Below, one piece after another: positions 21,277 through 30,309 of a stretch of 64,000 nt of DNA. The translations under genes were made by a program, and so were the position numbers. The stretch covers positions 2,711,083 to 2,775,082 of the forward strand of contig NZ_AP018207.1 in the NCBI RefSeq assembly GCF_002367995.1, written 5' to 3'. The notes beneath the pieces were generated by a model. It was not told the DNA's origin. It saw nothing but the letters and a program-made list of their open reading frames with translations, and did no database searches. The DNA is from Calothrix brevissima NIES-22. Lineage in GTDB: Bacteria > Cyanobacteriota > Cyanobacteriia > Cyanobacteriales > Nostocaceae. The stretch's first letter is position 1; every line of letters starts with the position of its first letter.

Positions 21277-21312
21277 TTATTTGTCATTTGTCATTTGTCA
21301 TTTGTCATTTGT
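21276..21312. repeat. Heptamer tandem repeat (tttgtca) between convergent genes
   Basis: About five copies of tttgtca run from 21279. The minus-strand membrane-protein gene ends inside this array: its final residues TNDK and its stop codon are read from the repeat. The plus-strand gene stops 2-3 bases before it. Confidence 0.85.
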
Positions 21313-22221
21313 TAAGCGTTCGTCGAGCCAGGCTAGGGTGGCACCAGCAGTTTCGGCGATAATGCTAATAAGACGATAGAGAGCGATCGCACTAATCACC
21401 CAAGCTGGGGGATAATGATTTTGTAAAAGCGCGATCGCAGTTGCTTCAAACACTCCTAAACCCCCAGGTGCACCGGGAAGCACAAAGCCTAACAGCCAAG
21501 CAAAACTAAAAGCACCCAGTAACAAGGGAATATCATCAGCTTGTACAGGCCCCAAGGCAAAAACCGTTAAAATAAACCCAGTACCCCGCAATCCTAAAAA
21601 GCCTAACTCTCCTAACAATGGGCGTAAAGGATAGCGTTCAATATTGAGATTCACGCTTTCTTTACCATCTTTATCCAGTTTTTTAGCTGTAAATTTTTTG
21701 AGTAACTGAATAACTGGGTTGAAAAACACAGGATGCAGCGCCGCCAATATCACGCCTAAACAGAGAAATTGTAATATCCGCCACACAATACCATCAGCAG
21801 ATGTCAGTTGCGTACCAAAAATTACAACTAAAATTAAAGCCGCAGTCGCCATTAATAAAGGTTCCATGACTACACTTAAGGTAGCTACACTCAGAGAACC
21901 AGTAGCATTTTTAGCAGCAACAATCCGTCCGTAATGGTGCCATACATTACCTGGTAAATACTTATCAATGTTAGTTTTTAAATAAACCTGGATAAACTCT
22001 ACAGATTTTACAGGGTGATTTAGCTCCCGTAATACCCAAGTCCAGATCCAGCCTGCCCAAGTATGTGCTAATAATGTTACACCGGTGGCGATCGCTAAAA
22101 TCGCCCAGGCGATCGCATCAATTTCAATATTAATTACTTCTTGCCAATGATCCTTTAAGGCTTTACCTAAAAAAAACAGCGTTCCGCCTAAAATTATCCA
22201 ACGTAAAATTTTCTTCCACAT
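21298..22221 (-). CDS. YbhN/LPG synthase transmembrane-domain family protein (UPF0104)
   Basis: 307 residues with about eight hydrophobic segments, matching the flippase-like domain of lysylphosphatidylglycerol synthase (MprF) without the soluble transferase domain. Family marks: LNHPVKSVEFIQVYLKTNIDKYLPGNVWHH near residues 70-100 and GAPGGLGVFEATAIALL near 250. It is probably an inner-membrane lipid or isoprenoid-lipid translocase; substrate unknown. Its last residues come from a heptamer repeat. Confidence 0.88.
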   Translation of the reverse strand: MWKKILRWIILGGTLFFLGKALKDHWQEVINIEIDAIAWAILAIATGVTLLAHTWAGWIWTWVLRELNHPVKSVEFIQVYLKTNIDKYLPGNVWHHYGRIVAAKNATGSLSVATLSVVMEPLLMATAALILVVIFGTQLTSADGIVWRILQFLCLGVILAALHPVFFNPVIQLLKKFTAKKLDKDGKESVNLNIERYPLRPLLGELGFLGLRGTGFILTVFALGPVQADDIPLLLGAFSFAWLLGFVLPGAPGGLGVFEATAIALLQNHYPPAWVISAIALYRLISIIAETAGATLAWLDERLTNDK

Positions 22222-22813
22222 TCCAGTAATTTAACGGTTAAATCTTCTTGGGCTGAACATCTCAAATTTTGAGCTACATCAACACATATCAATCAATTCA
22301 TGCATCAAATATGCTGTTAATAGTCAAAAATTCAATGTATTTTTTGTGACATTTTTTAGCAATTCCACTACAAACTATAAAATTTTATCATCAAAGAAAA
22401 TTTTTGCTTGAGTCGCATTTCCGATTGTACATAGTTACTTATCAAAAGTCTCTCAACTATGAGGATTTATAATTGCACTATCTAGTTAATATTATTTAAC
22501 AAAGTTATCTTAGTAAATATAAATTCAAAAATTAATTGCTAAACAAAATTATATATTACCAATAATAGCGAAAATGCCTGTAATCAGTATCCACAGCTAA
22601 TTGACTTAGATAATATCTCTCTTGGGTTAGATAAGAATCGCGTATTAGATGCAATTTAAATGTGACTTACGCTAGAGGAAAAGCCGATTAATTCGCCATA
22701 TTGTTGATAATTGTTGAACAAAATTTAGTCAACTTAAAACAACAGCAAATCTCGCAGAACCAGCAATCATGTTCGGCGGAAATTGGCTTGTTTATAGTTG
22801 TAAGGAGGAATGA
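22222..22813. other. AT-rich intergenic region, divergent promoters
   Basis: About 590 bases between divergent genes. Very AT-rich, with no open frame or repeat I can support. The only clear element is the ribosome-binding sequence aaggagg at 22802-22808. Confidence 0.5.
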
Positions 22814-23392
22814 GTGAAGCGTTTGACAGCTTTATTAAAAAAACTACGGTTCACCCAAATTTTGACTGTATGTTTTGCCAGTCTATTGTTGATGTTTAGC
22901 ACTGCTTGTAGTGGCGCAAATGCTCAAGGTGCAAATCCCCAAAATCCCGCCGTGCAAGCTGGTGGTGCAAATAATCCTTACAAAAATGGTGGGGATAAAT
23001 ATACCAATTATAGAATGTCTACCGATCCCAAAATTACTAACCCTAGCAACCAAAATCAACAGGATCGAGCTAGCTTACTAGATTCAAATTCACAACTATT
23101 GATTGCTACCAGTAACCTCAATCGAGAATCAGAAATACTTTACCCCGGTGCAGAAACACCAGCAGGTAGAGCGAGAAAAGAAGCTGAATTACCTCTAATT
23201 ACAGAAAAGAATTTCCAACAACCTGAACCAGGCGGTTTAATTCAACGTCAATCAGATGTTGGTAATCGCATTCACGACAGACTAGAAACTGTCAAAGAAA
23301 CTTTCAAAGATGCTTCTGGCTTTTTACAAGATAAAGCAGATGAAGCAGCCGCTAGACCTGAATTACAAAAAGATCCAGCAGTGGGTAGATAG
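22814..23392 (+). CDS. Predicted lipoprotein, Nostocales-type stress protein
   Basis: 192 residues, initiated at GTG 22814 five bases after a strong aaggagg site. The overlapping ATG at 22810 is out of frame. N-terminal basic region, hydrophobic core and lipobox FSTAC (Cys around 32) indicate a lipoprotein. The mature part is Asn/Gln/Pro-rich, low complexity, and ends in a short amphipathic helix (ETVKETFKDASGFLQDKADE). It is paralogous in design to the next gene (shared MKR-start, LKK-R, and lipobox). Function unknown. The helix recalls the KDA-type repeats of LEA-like stress proteins, an inference only. Confidence 0.8.
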   Translation: MKRLTALLKKLRFTQILTVCFASLLLMFSTACSGANAQGANPQNPAVQAGGANNPYKNGGDKYTNYRMSTDPKITNPSNQNQQDRASLLDSNSQLLIATSNLNRESEILYPGAETPAGRARKEAELPLITEKNFQQPEPGGLIQRQSDVGNRIHDRLETVKETFKDASGFLQDKADEAAARPELQKDPAVGR

Positions 23393-23463
23393 GACAATTA
23401 GTCATTTGTCATTTGTCATTAGTTAAATTTTCAATTCTGCAAAATAACCTAAGGAGTCGCATA

Positions 23464-23991
23464 ATGAAGAGAGTTATTGCTTGGTTAAAAAACATTCGTC
23501 CTGCGAAAGTTTTAACAGCTTTTGTTGCTAGTGCATTGCTGTTGCTGACACAAGCTTGTAATAATCCCGGCATAGCCGCACAGCCACCACAACCCAGCGC
23601 ACAACCACCTAATGCTGAACGTTACGATCCAACAAAAAGTTACGATCTCAACACTCCTAGCGGTGGGATGAATAACTTTAATGATGTAGATTACAGATCG
23701 GAAAATACTCAACGAGCCGCAGAAATTAGAAGTAAAGCGCTGCGAGATAATGCTCAAAGAAATATTGATGAAAAAGGCATTGACAGCGTAGATCAATATG
23801 TAGAAAATTACCGTCAAGGCACACCTTTTGGTCAAAGAGTAAAAAACCTGGGTGAAGATATTGGTAGCTCTGCAAAAGAGTTAGGCGAAGGTGTTGCTAA
23901 AGGAACCAAACGCGGCGTAGAAAATCTCAAAGACAATACCCAAAATGCTGGCGAAAATGCCGCAGATGCAGTCAAAGACACATTGAGATAA
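23464..23991 (+). CDS. Predicted lipoprotein, paralogue of the preceding gene
   Basis: 175 residues from ATG 23464, seven bases after aaggag (23451-23456). An upstream in-frame TTG at 23413 is not needed. Signal peptide MKRVIAWLKNIRPAKVL with a following hydrophobic stretch and lipobox LTQAC. The mature part is Pro/Gln-rich, then helical, ending in alternating charged repeats (GEDIGSSAKELGEGVAKGTK; DNTQNAGENAADAVKDTL) like CsbD or LEA-type stress proteins. Probably in one operon with the upstream gene: 71-base gap, containing two heptamer repeats. Confidence 0.82.
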   Translation: MKRVIAWLKNIRPAKVLTAFVASALLLLTQACNNPGIAAQPPQPSAQPPNAERYDPTKSYDLNTPSGGMNNFNDVDYRSENTQRAAEIRSKALRDNAQRNIDEKGIDSVDQYVENYRQGTPFGQRVKNLGEDIGSSAKELGEGVAKGTKRGVENLKDNTQNAGENAADAVKDTLR

Positions 23992-24129
23992 TTTAACTTA
24001 ATTACTCATCAATTACTCATCGGTTATTCATAGGGCGAAGCAAAATGCTTGCCCTATTTTTTATAGCGCTATGCGTGTCAGTTGTCAGTAGTTAGTTGTT
24101 TTGTCAATTTTGGTATTGCGCACCTGAGA

Positions 24130-25413
24130 TTAATTTGACTTTTGCAGATACCAACTTTGCAGTGCTAAACGATGAATTTCTCGCCAGGGAAGATTGTTTT
24201 GCCGCGCTAATTCTGCACAATCTTCATATTCTGGTTGGACATTATTAATGATATCTTTTCCTTGCCAAGCTACTTTGACACGTACTGAACCATATGCAGT
24301 TTCTACCTGTTGAATTTCTCGTTGTAAAATTGTGCGTTGCTGAGTGGTGCGGCGAATGCCTAATGTAGTAGTTTCTCGAAAGATAACTGCTTCACAATTC
24401 GGTAAATTTTCTGGATGACAAATCACGGTGATCAATATCCCCGGACGGGATTTTTTCATAGCTATCGGTTGGGTAAACACATCCACTGCACCCGCAGCAA
24501 ATAAAGCGTCAAATACATAGCCAATTGCTTGAGGGTTTAAGTCATCAATTTGCGTTTCCAAAACCGAGATGGTTTCTAAGGTTGGGTTAGCATCCCCATA
24601 ATTGGTAAAATCTGACTGTAAACTGCTACTTTCGCCCAGCCAGAGCCGTAGTATATTGGGGATGGGCAAATTTGCCGAACCTGCTCCCAATCCTACTTGT
24701 TTAATGGTGATTGGTGGTGGTGAACCAAACTCTCTGGTTAGAGTAGTAGCGATCGCGGCTCCTGTAGGTGTTACTAATTCTCGTTCAATCCCGTTGCTAT
24801 AGACTGGACAACCCCGCATTTCCCACAACTTCAAAACTGCGGGTACGGGTACTGCTATTCGTCCATGTGCAGCGCGGACTGTACCCCCGCCTGTGGGGAA
24901 CGCTGAACAGTAAAGTAAAGGCCATCCTGTGTCATCACTGGCAATACCTAACCAATCTAACCCCAAACAAGTACCAACAATATCCACAATTGCATCCACG
25001 GCTCCTACTTCGTGAAAATGAACTTTTTCCGGGGAAACGCCGTGTACCGCCCCTTCGGCAATTGCTAGCTGGCGGAATACAGCTAAACTCCAAGCCTCCG
25101 CCCGCGATGGTAGCTTGGCTTGGAGAATCATCTGCTCAATTTCTGGCAAGTGGCGGGCATGATGATGATGGTGATGATGCTCCTGTTCGTGATGGTGGTG
25201 CCCATGCTCATGTGTTAAATCCACATGAACTTTAGTTGCCTGCTGTCCGTGATGTTGGACAAGTTCTGCCCTTAATTGGTATTCCTGGTGAATTCCCAAT
25301 TTATTGAGGTGTTCAGTGAGATAATCCAAAGGCACACCCAGACTTACCAAGGCTCCCAGACACATATCACCGGCAATCCCCGATGGACATTGAAGATAAG
25401 CAACTTTAGTCAT
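24130..25413 (-). CDS. larC: Nickel pincer cofactor biosynthesis protein LarC
   Basis: About 427 residues from ATG 25413 (the open frame reaches further up to 25464, but family members start [17 protein letters not shown]). LarC inserts nickel into the pyridinium dithiocarboxylate mononucleotide to form the nickel-pincer cofactor. Key features: the N-terminal [14 protein letters not shown], a His-rich stretch ([19 protein letters not shown], residues ~77-96) that can bind nickel, [17 protein letters not shown], and the C-terminal [18 protein letters not shown]. LarB and LarE are not adjacent. The residual identity with DUF111 proteins is complete in length. Confidence 0.93.
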   Translation of the reverse strand: MTKVAYLQCPSGIAGDMCLGALVSLGVPLDYLTEHLNKLGIHQEYQLRAELVQHHGQQATKVHVDLTHEHGHHHHEQEHHHHHHHARHLPEIEQMILQAKLPSRAEAWSLAVFRQLAIAEGAVHGVSPEKVHFHEVGAVDAIVDIVGTCLGLDWLGIASDDTGWPLLYCSAFPTGGGTVRAAHGRIAVPVPAVLKLWEMRGCPVYSNGIERELVTPTGAAIATTLTREFGSPPPITIKQVGLGAGSANLPIPNILRLWLGESSSLQSDFTNYGDANPTLETISVLETQIDDLNPQAIGYVFDALFAAGAVDVFTQPIAMKKSRPGILITVICHPENLPNCEAVIFRETTTLGIRRTTQQRTILQREIQQVETAYGSVRVKVAWQGKDIINNVQPEYEDCAELARQNNLPWREIHRLALQSWYLQKSN

Positions 25414-25613
25414 ATATGAATTTCTCATCAGTACATAGTAATCAGTTAACAGTACACAGTACACAAACTGATAACTGATGACTGATAGCGCGATCGCTGA
25501 TTATTACCGAATAACAGCCTTAACATAGTCGTATTTACTTCCGCCTAATTTGGTATTCATTTTTATATTTTTTTGATAATGACAAGCGCTCAATTTTCCT
25601 TCCTAAATTTTTT

Positions 25614-26270
25614 ATGGCAAAAATTTTCACAGTCCATCCTGATAATCCTCAAATTCGCCGTATAGAGGAAATAAAATCGGCACTCTCTAGCGGCGCGGTA
25701 ATGCTCTACCCTACTGATACGGTCTATGCAATTGGTTGTGATTTGAATGCCAAATCGGCGGTGGAACGAGTACGGCAAATTAAGCAGCTAGCGAATGACA
25801 AGCCACTGACATTTTTATGTCCTTCACTCTCAAATGTGGCGACTTATGCCTTCGTAAGTGATACAGCCTATCGAATTATGAAGCGCTTGATCCCAGGCCC
25901 GTACACATTTCTCTTACCTGCTACTAAATTGGTACCAAGACTAGCACAAAACCCCAAGCGAAAAACTACTGGTATTCGCGTACCGAATCACACTGTATGT
26001 TTGGCATTACTGACAGCATTGGGGAATCCGATTATTTCTACTTCGGCTCATCTGCCGCCAGATGAGGTAGATGAGGATCTGGAAGATAATCCAGAATCTA
26101 GTTTGTCGCGCATGGAACTGTTTGACCGTTTGGATAACTTGGTAGACGTAATTGTAGATACTGGCGAAGAACCCACATATCAAGTATCTACAATTTTGGA
26201 CTTAACCGGAGAAGAACCAATGGTGACAAGACGAGGTTTAGGCTGGGAAGAAGTAGCCGCGTGGGTTTAA
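25614..26270 (+). CDS. L-threonylcarbamoyladenylate synthase (Sua5/YciO/YrdC family)
   Basis: 218 residues. Makes threonylcarbamoyl-AMP from threonine, bicarbonate and ATP for the t6A37 tRNA modification. Family motifs: VMLYPTDTVYAIGCDL, IKQLANDKPLTFLCPSLS, RLIPGPYTFLLPAT, TGIRVPNHTVCLALL, NPIISTSAHL. It is the short YciO/YrdC-like form without the Sua5 C-terminal domain, so assignment to YciO rather than TsaC cannot be excluded. Divergent from larC, sharing a 200-base intergenic region. Confidence 0.9.
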   Translation: MAKIFTVHPDNPQIRRIEEIKSALSSGAVMLYPTDTVYAIGCDLNAKSAVERVRQIKQLANDKPLTFLCPSLSNVATYAFVSDTAYRIMKRLIPGPYTFLLPATKLVPRLAQNPKRKTTGIRVPNHTVCLALLTALGNPIISTSAHLPPDEVDEDLEDNPESSLSRMELFDRLDNLVDVIVDTGEEPTYQVSTILDLTGEEPMVTRRGLGWEEVAAWV

Positions 26271-26390
26271 CGAGTCTACTTCATTGACTAATTCCTCCAT
26301 TTCGGAAAATCTGAGTAAATACGCTCCAGTTTAACAATTGTCCTAATTACAGGTGCCAAGAACAGGTAACAGCAGATAGGGAGAAAGTGC

Positions 26391-26444
26391 GGCACAGCAA
26401 TCGTTTTGGGCAAATTTTAGTACATGGTAAATTGCCCCTGTGCC
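26391..26444. promoter_or_regulatory. Two-part inverted repeat upstream of the HetZ-family gene
   Basis: An outer stem ggcacag (26391-26397) / ctgtgcc (26438-26444) encloses an inner gggcaaatt / aaattgccc stem (26408-26416 / 26429-26437). It lies about 195 bases before the ATG. It could be an RNA hairpin or the end of the upstream transcript. Confidence 0.5.
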
Positions 26445-26521
26445 ACCTGAATGAGGTTGCTTGTGAAAAAACCGACACAATGAAACCCTGTAACTTTTTC
26501 AGATTTCTTACAGTCATATAA

Positions 26522-26536
26522 GTGAGCAGTGCTCAC
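26522..26536. promoter_or_regulatory. 15-bp palindrome, candidate operator
   Basis: GTGAGCA-G-TGCTCAC is a perfect odd palindrome about 100 bases before the HetZ-family start codon. It shares the GTGAG...CTCAC ends with some heterocyst operators, but the spacing does not match the published HetR sites, so the binding protein is unknown. Confidence 0.45.
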
Positions 26537-26638
26537 GGCGAGTCTTGATGGATAAATACCAAATTTATTAACCAAGACTAGACTCAGGTGCTGAATGGAC
26601 ATTGTTATAACGGTGCAATACCACTTCTAGTGAAAGTT

Positions 26639-27868
26639 ATGAAAGCTAACCTTGCTAATCTGCCAATCTCTACATCCGCTTTTGAATTCCCAGTTTCCAG
26701 CAAAGAAGTAACCGCCAGCAATACCAGCAATATTGAGACTCTGATGCAATTGCTATTAGAAGAAATTCAAGCTCAAGTAAAAGCCGCACCTGGGTGTGCG
26801 CAAGCGGTAGCAAAACGCATAGCTAGAGAAGTGGAACGCATTTGTGATAAAAGCACCCGCATTCAAACTTCTGGAGAAATCCAATCTTGGCAATTAACAC
26901 TCGCCAGACATCGTTTGCAAAAGTGTCTGCGTTATTACCAACTAGGTTCGCGCAGAGGGCGTGTGGAATTACATAGCAGTTTAGGTGCTATGGTTTACCG
27001 CCACGTGACTGTTTCTGGCTCAGATATGGGATTTCAGGGACGTTACAATCTGATTGAAGATTTTTTACAAGCTTTTTATATTGAGGCGATTAAAGCTTTC
27101 CGTCGGGAAAATGAATTAGCTGAAGATTACACTCCCCGCACGCAGTTGCAATTAGCTGAGTACATGGCGTTTACAGAACAATATGCCAAACGCCGGATTA
27201 ATTTACCTGGAAGTGCTAGCCAGCAATTAATTATTTTACGCGCTCAAGGCTTTGCCCGTCGCCAACCCCAAGAAACTACCGTAGATATTGAAATGGCGGT
27301 AGAGTCGGCTAAGAGTGAAGAAGGGGAAGCTTACCAACGTAACTCGGCGGTACAACAGCTCAGATCTCAAATGATCGCCCAAAATAATTTTGATCCCTCA
27401 GAAGAATCAGAACGCGATCGCGTAATTGCCGAATTAGTTAATTATCTCGAAGCTCAAGGTCAATCTGATTGTGTAGATTACTTGACATTGAAGCTACAAG
27501 ACCTATCTGCACCCGAAATAGACCAAATTCTCGGTTTAAGCAGCCGTCAGCGCGATTACCTGCAACAGCGTTTTAAATACCATGTAGAAAAATTCGCCAA
27601 GCAACATCATTGGCAATTAGTCCATCAATGGTTAGGTGCAGGTTTAGAGCATAGATTGGGTCTTTCTGGGCAACAGTGGCAAACATTTTTAGGTTTGCTG
27701 ACAGAGCAACAACAGCAAATTTTACAATTAAAAACAGCAAGACACAGCGATCAAGCGATCGCCAAAACCCTCAAATGCACCCCCAAGCAACTACAAAAGC
27801 GCTGGACTCAATTATTAGATCTAGCATGGGCTATCCGCAACGGTAATACTCAAGCACAGGCAAACTGA
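26639..27868 (+). CDS. HetZ-family heterocyst regulatory protein
   Basis: 409 residues from ATG 26639 (a GTG at 26588 is in frame). The whole length resembles HetZ and the HetZ-related proteins of filamentous cyanobacteria: TLARHRLQKCLRYYQLGSRRGRVELHS (spread over ~97-123), LIEDFLQAFYIEAIKAFRREN, LAEYMAFTEQYAKRRI, QQLIILRAQ, and LSSRQRDYLQQRFKYHVEKFA. HetZ acts early in heterocyst commitment downstream of HetR as a DNA-binding regulator. The true hetZ is normally followed by patU genes, which are absent here, so this may be a HetZ paralogue. Two inverted repeats upstream are candidate control sites. Confidence 0.75.
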   Translation: MKANLANLPISTSAFEFPVSSKEVTASNTSNIETLMQLLLEEIQAQVKAAPGCAQAVAKRIAREVERICDKSTRIQTSGEIQSWQLTLARHRLQKCLRYYQLGSRRGRVELHSSLGAMVYRHVTVSGSDMGFQGRYNLIEDFLQAFYIEAIKAFRRENELAEDYTPRTQLQLAEYMAFTEQYAKRRINLPGSASQQLIILRAQGFARRQPQETTVDIEMAVESAKSEEGEAYQRNSAVQQLRSQMIAQNNFDPSEESERDRVIAELVNYLEAQGQSDCVDYLTLKLQDLSAPEIDQILGLSSRQRDYLQQRFKYHVEKFAKQHHWQLVHQWLGAGLEHRLGLSGQQWQTFLGLLTEQQQQILQLKTARHSDQAIAKTLKCTPKQLQKRWTQLLDLAWAIRNGNTQAQAN

Positions 27869-28310
27869 ATCAACAGTCAACAGTCAACAGTCAACCGTCA
27901 ACTCATCTCCCTTCCCAGATTCCATTGATGAATCTTTCAATGTTGCAGTAAAAGTGAATTAGCATCGGGCTTTTAGCCATCTCGTCTATCTTTAGCAATT
28001 AGTCAGTTAATTTTTGATTAACTTTATCTTGTGAACAAAATCAAATATCTCACTTTACCTCCATCCCTTTTGATTACAAAAGCCAGGAATGGGGGTGAAG
28101 TGATTGATTTGCAGTCATAATATGATGACTATAACTATATAGGAAACTATCAGAAATAATGGTACAAAAGTACTATAAAAATGAATTTTCTCTCGCGAAT
28201 AATTTAGCTTTTTTAATTCAAAATTGAAAATTCATATTAAATAACATACCATCTGTGACAGTTACTGTGGAATCCTAGAATCAAGGGCGATTTTGGCACA
28301 GGGATTCACA
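27869..28310. other. Intergenic region with heptamers and LexA-like box
   Basis: Heptamers caacagt run at 27871-27903. The rest is AT-rich. The one notable element is the LexA-type box listed separately at 28161-28174. Confidence 0.5.
28161..28174. promoter_or_regulatory. LexA-box-like palindrome
   Basis: GGTACAAAAGTACT fits the published cyanobacterial LexA consensus RGTACNNNDGTWCB at every position. It lies about 137 bases upstream of the nuclease gene start. Match by eye only; binding is not shown. Confidence 0.5.
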
Positions 28311-28787
28311 ATGACTATGACTCAAGGCGCAAGAGCAAATAAGTCAGGAAATATATTAGAAGGTAATATCGAAGCCGTCTTGAACGGACATCATTATTTC
28401 CAAGTCGGAAGCCATGTCACTAAAGAATTTCTTTTAACTGCCACTTTATTACCAAAACGTTACGCCAAGCAGGTTTCCATCGGTACAGGAATTTATCAGA
28501 CTGCTTTAAAAGTAGACTTTTATGTTGTTGGCTTACCAGTTAGCCCAGCAGGGTTAATTATTGAGTGTAAGTGGCAAGAAAGTGGGGGATCGGTTGATGA
28601 AAAATTCCCTTATTTAAATATGAATATTCAGCAATCTTATCCAGCGCCCACCATTGTTGTGATTGGTGGTGAAGGAATGAGAGAAGGCGCTATTAAATGG
28701 CTAAAAAAACAAGTTACCTATAATGGTAATTTATTAGGTGTTTATAACTTAGATAGATTTATCGCTTGGGCGAATAAACATTGTTAA
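28311..28787 (+). CDS. PD-(D/E)XK nuclease superfamily protein, candidate restriction endonuclease
   Basis: 158 residues from ATG 28311; TTG at 28293 is in frame. Catalytic-type residues: D69 (ALKVDFYV), E85-x-K87 (GLIIECKWQES), followed by a possible Gln in NIQQSYPAP. The first residues MTMTQGARANKSGNILEGNI contain the helix and conserved Glu typical of this fold. A D12-class methyltransferase faces it 540 bases away, so the pair could be a type II restriction-modification system, or the gene may be a stand-alone nuclease. A LexA-like box upstream suggests damage control. Confidence 0.75.
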   Translation: MTMTQGARANKSGNILEGNIEAVLNGHHYFQVGSHVTKEFLLTATLLPKRYAKQVSIGTGIYQTALKVDFYVVGLPVSPAGLIIECKWQESGGSVDEKFPYLNMNIQQSYPAPTIVVIGGEGMREGAIKWLKKQVTYNGNLLGVYNLDRFIAWANKHC

Positions 28788-28820
28788 TTGAGTAGTTCAT
28801 TAGTCATTTGTCATTATTAA

Positions 28821-29362
28821 TAACGGTTATTGCCAAAAACTTTAAACTCTGTAGGTTGGGTTGAGGAACGAAACCCAACACAACCCGGAAATGTTGGGTT
28901 TCACTACCCTACCCGTCGGGAACGACTTCGTCGAACGGGAAGCCGCTCCGCGTCTACGTTCAACCCAACCTACAATTCATTCTTAACTGAATAATTATTA
29001 ATAGCTGAAAATTTTTGATAAAATTGTATAATAAATTTTCAAATTGCTTCTTTTAATAAGAAGTAATTAATAGCTCGTAAGTCATTAGCAATAACGTTTA
29101 TTGCCAAAAACTTTAAACTCTGTAGGTTGGGTTGAGGAACGAAACCCAACACAACCCGGAAATGTTGGGTTTCACTACCCTACCCGTCGGGAACGACTTC
29201 GTCGAACGGGAAGCCGCTCCGCGTCTACGTTCAACCCAATCTACAATTCATTCTTAACTGAATAATTATTAATAGCTGAAAATTTTCGATAAAATTGTAT
29301 AATATATATTTAAATTGCCTCTTTTAATAAGAAGTAATTAATAGCTCGTAAATCATGCCACG
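28821..29362. repeat. 271-bp tandem duplication, including the 3' end of the methyltransferase gene
   Basis: Bases 28821-29091 repeat as 29092-29362 with a constant offset of 271 and only a few substitutions (for example gtaggttggg at 28851 and 29122; tagctcgtaa at 29071 and 29342). Each copy holds a gtaggttgggtt-type inverted repeat with a ggaagccgctccgcgtctac element inside. Each also holds the last 11 codons of the methyltransferase gene (MIYELLITSY; in the outer copy MTYELLITSY). The inner-edge copy is the functional 3' end. Confidence 0.9.
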
Positions 29363-30157
29363 TTTTTTTGTATTAGAATTAATTGACCTGGCTGCAACTA
29401 TAGGATAAATTTTAAAATCTATTTCCTGATATAAGTTTCTAATAAATTCACAATCGGAATTACATACCATTACCTTCACGCCGCGCTTGGCTAATTTTGC
29501 GCATGTATCGCGTAAACGTTTTTGGTCTTCTTCATCAAAAGAATTACGACTATAACCTGTAAAATAACTCGTACTACTTATCGGATAATAAGGCGGATCG
29601 CAGAAGACAAAATCATCACTGCTGGTTGCATAATTTAATAGTTCTACAAAATCAGCTTGTTTAATTTGGGTATGTGAAAGTGCTGCTGAGGCTGCTCTTA
29701 GCAAATCTCCGTCACAAATATTCGGATTTTTATATCTGCCTATGGGTACATTAAATTGACCCTTAGAATTAACTCGATAAAGACCGTTAAAACAAGTTTT
29801 ATTCAAATAAATTAAGCGGGCAGCTATTTCTAAATCTGTATTTCCAGGGTTAGCTCTTACAGTATAATAATATTCTCTACTATGACGAAGTTTATGTTCT
29901 TTCAAAAGGTCAATTAATTCCTCAACCCGATCCCGAACACAACAATATGTGGTAATTAATTCTGCATTGATATCTGTGATAATAGCAACTTTTGGTTGTA
30001 AGTAAAAAAATACAGCACCGCCACCAATAAAAGGCTCATAGTAAGTTTGATATTTTGGCGGTAAATAAGGAAGATATTGTTGAATTAAGCGACTTTTACC
30101 ACCTGCCCATTTCAAAAAAGGACGGGGATAAATTTCTTTAGGAATTTGGCTTACCAT
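29324..30157 (-). CDS. D12-class DNA adenine-N6 methyltransferase (Dam/DpnM type)
   Basis: 277 residues. SAM-binding motif FLKWAGGKSRL (14-24), the EPFIGGGAVFF block (41-51), ARLIYLNKTCFNGLYRVN, and the catalytic DPPY at 187-190 identify the D12 class, which usually methylates adenine in GATC. Related cyanobacterial solitary methylases modify GATC, present inside every HIP1 octamer, so this could be a house-keeping Dam. The PD-(D/E)XK gene facing it makes a restriction partner possible. Its final codons lie in a 271-bp tandem duplication. Confidence 0.92.
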   Translation of the reverse strand: MVSQIPKEIYPRPFLKWAGGKSRLIQQYLPYLPPKYQTYYEPFIGGGAVFFYLQPKVAIITDINAELITTYCCVRDRVEELIDLLKEHKLRHSREYYYTVRANPGNTDLEIAARLIYLNKTCFNGLYRVNSKGQFNVPIGRYKNPNICDGDLLRAASAALSHTQIKQADFVELLNYATSSDDFVFCDPPYYPISSTSYFTGYSRNSFDEEDQKRLRDTCAKLAKRGVKVMVCNSDCEFIRNLYQEIDFKIYPIVAARSINSNTKKRGMIYELLITSY

Positions 30158-30309
30158 TGCATTGGAACTTAGTTACTAAATCTAACTACTATAAACTAAC
30201 GAATCATATTTTATAGGAAATTATTAATTTTCAGACAGTATCCATTACAATTAAATTAAACACGCATATCAAAACAAACTTATAGTCTATAACAAGGCAG
30301 TCTAAATAA

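Noticed and set aside
24768-25235. 155-codon frame opposite larC
   Set aside because: Antisense shadow of larC; its His/Asp-rich part is the complement of the larC His-rich segment.
26522-26536. Calling the palindrome a HetR site
   Set aside because: Known HetR sites have longer spacing between the GAG and CTC halves; only the ends agree.
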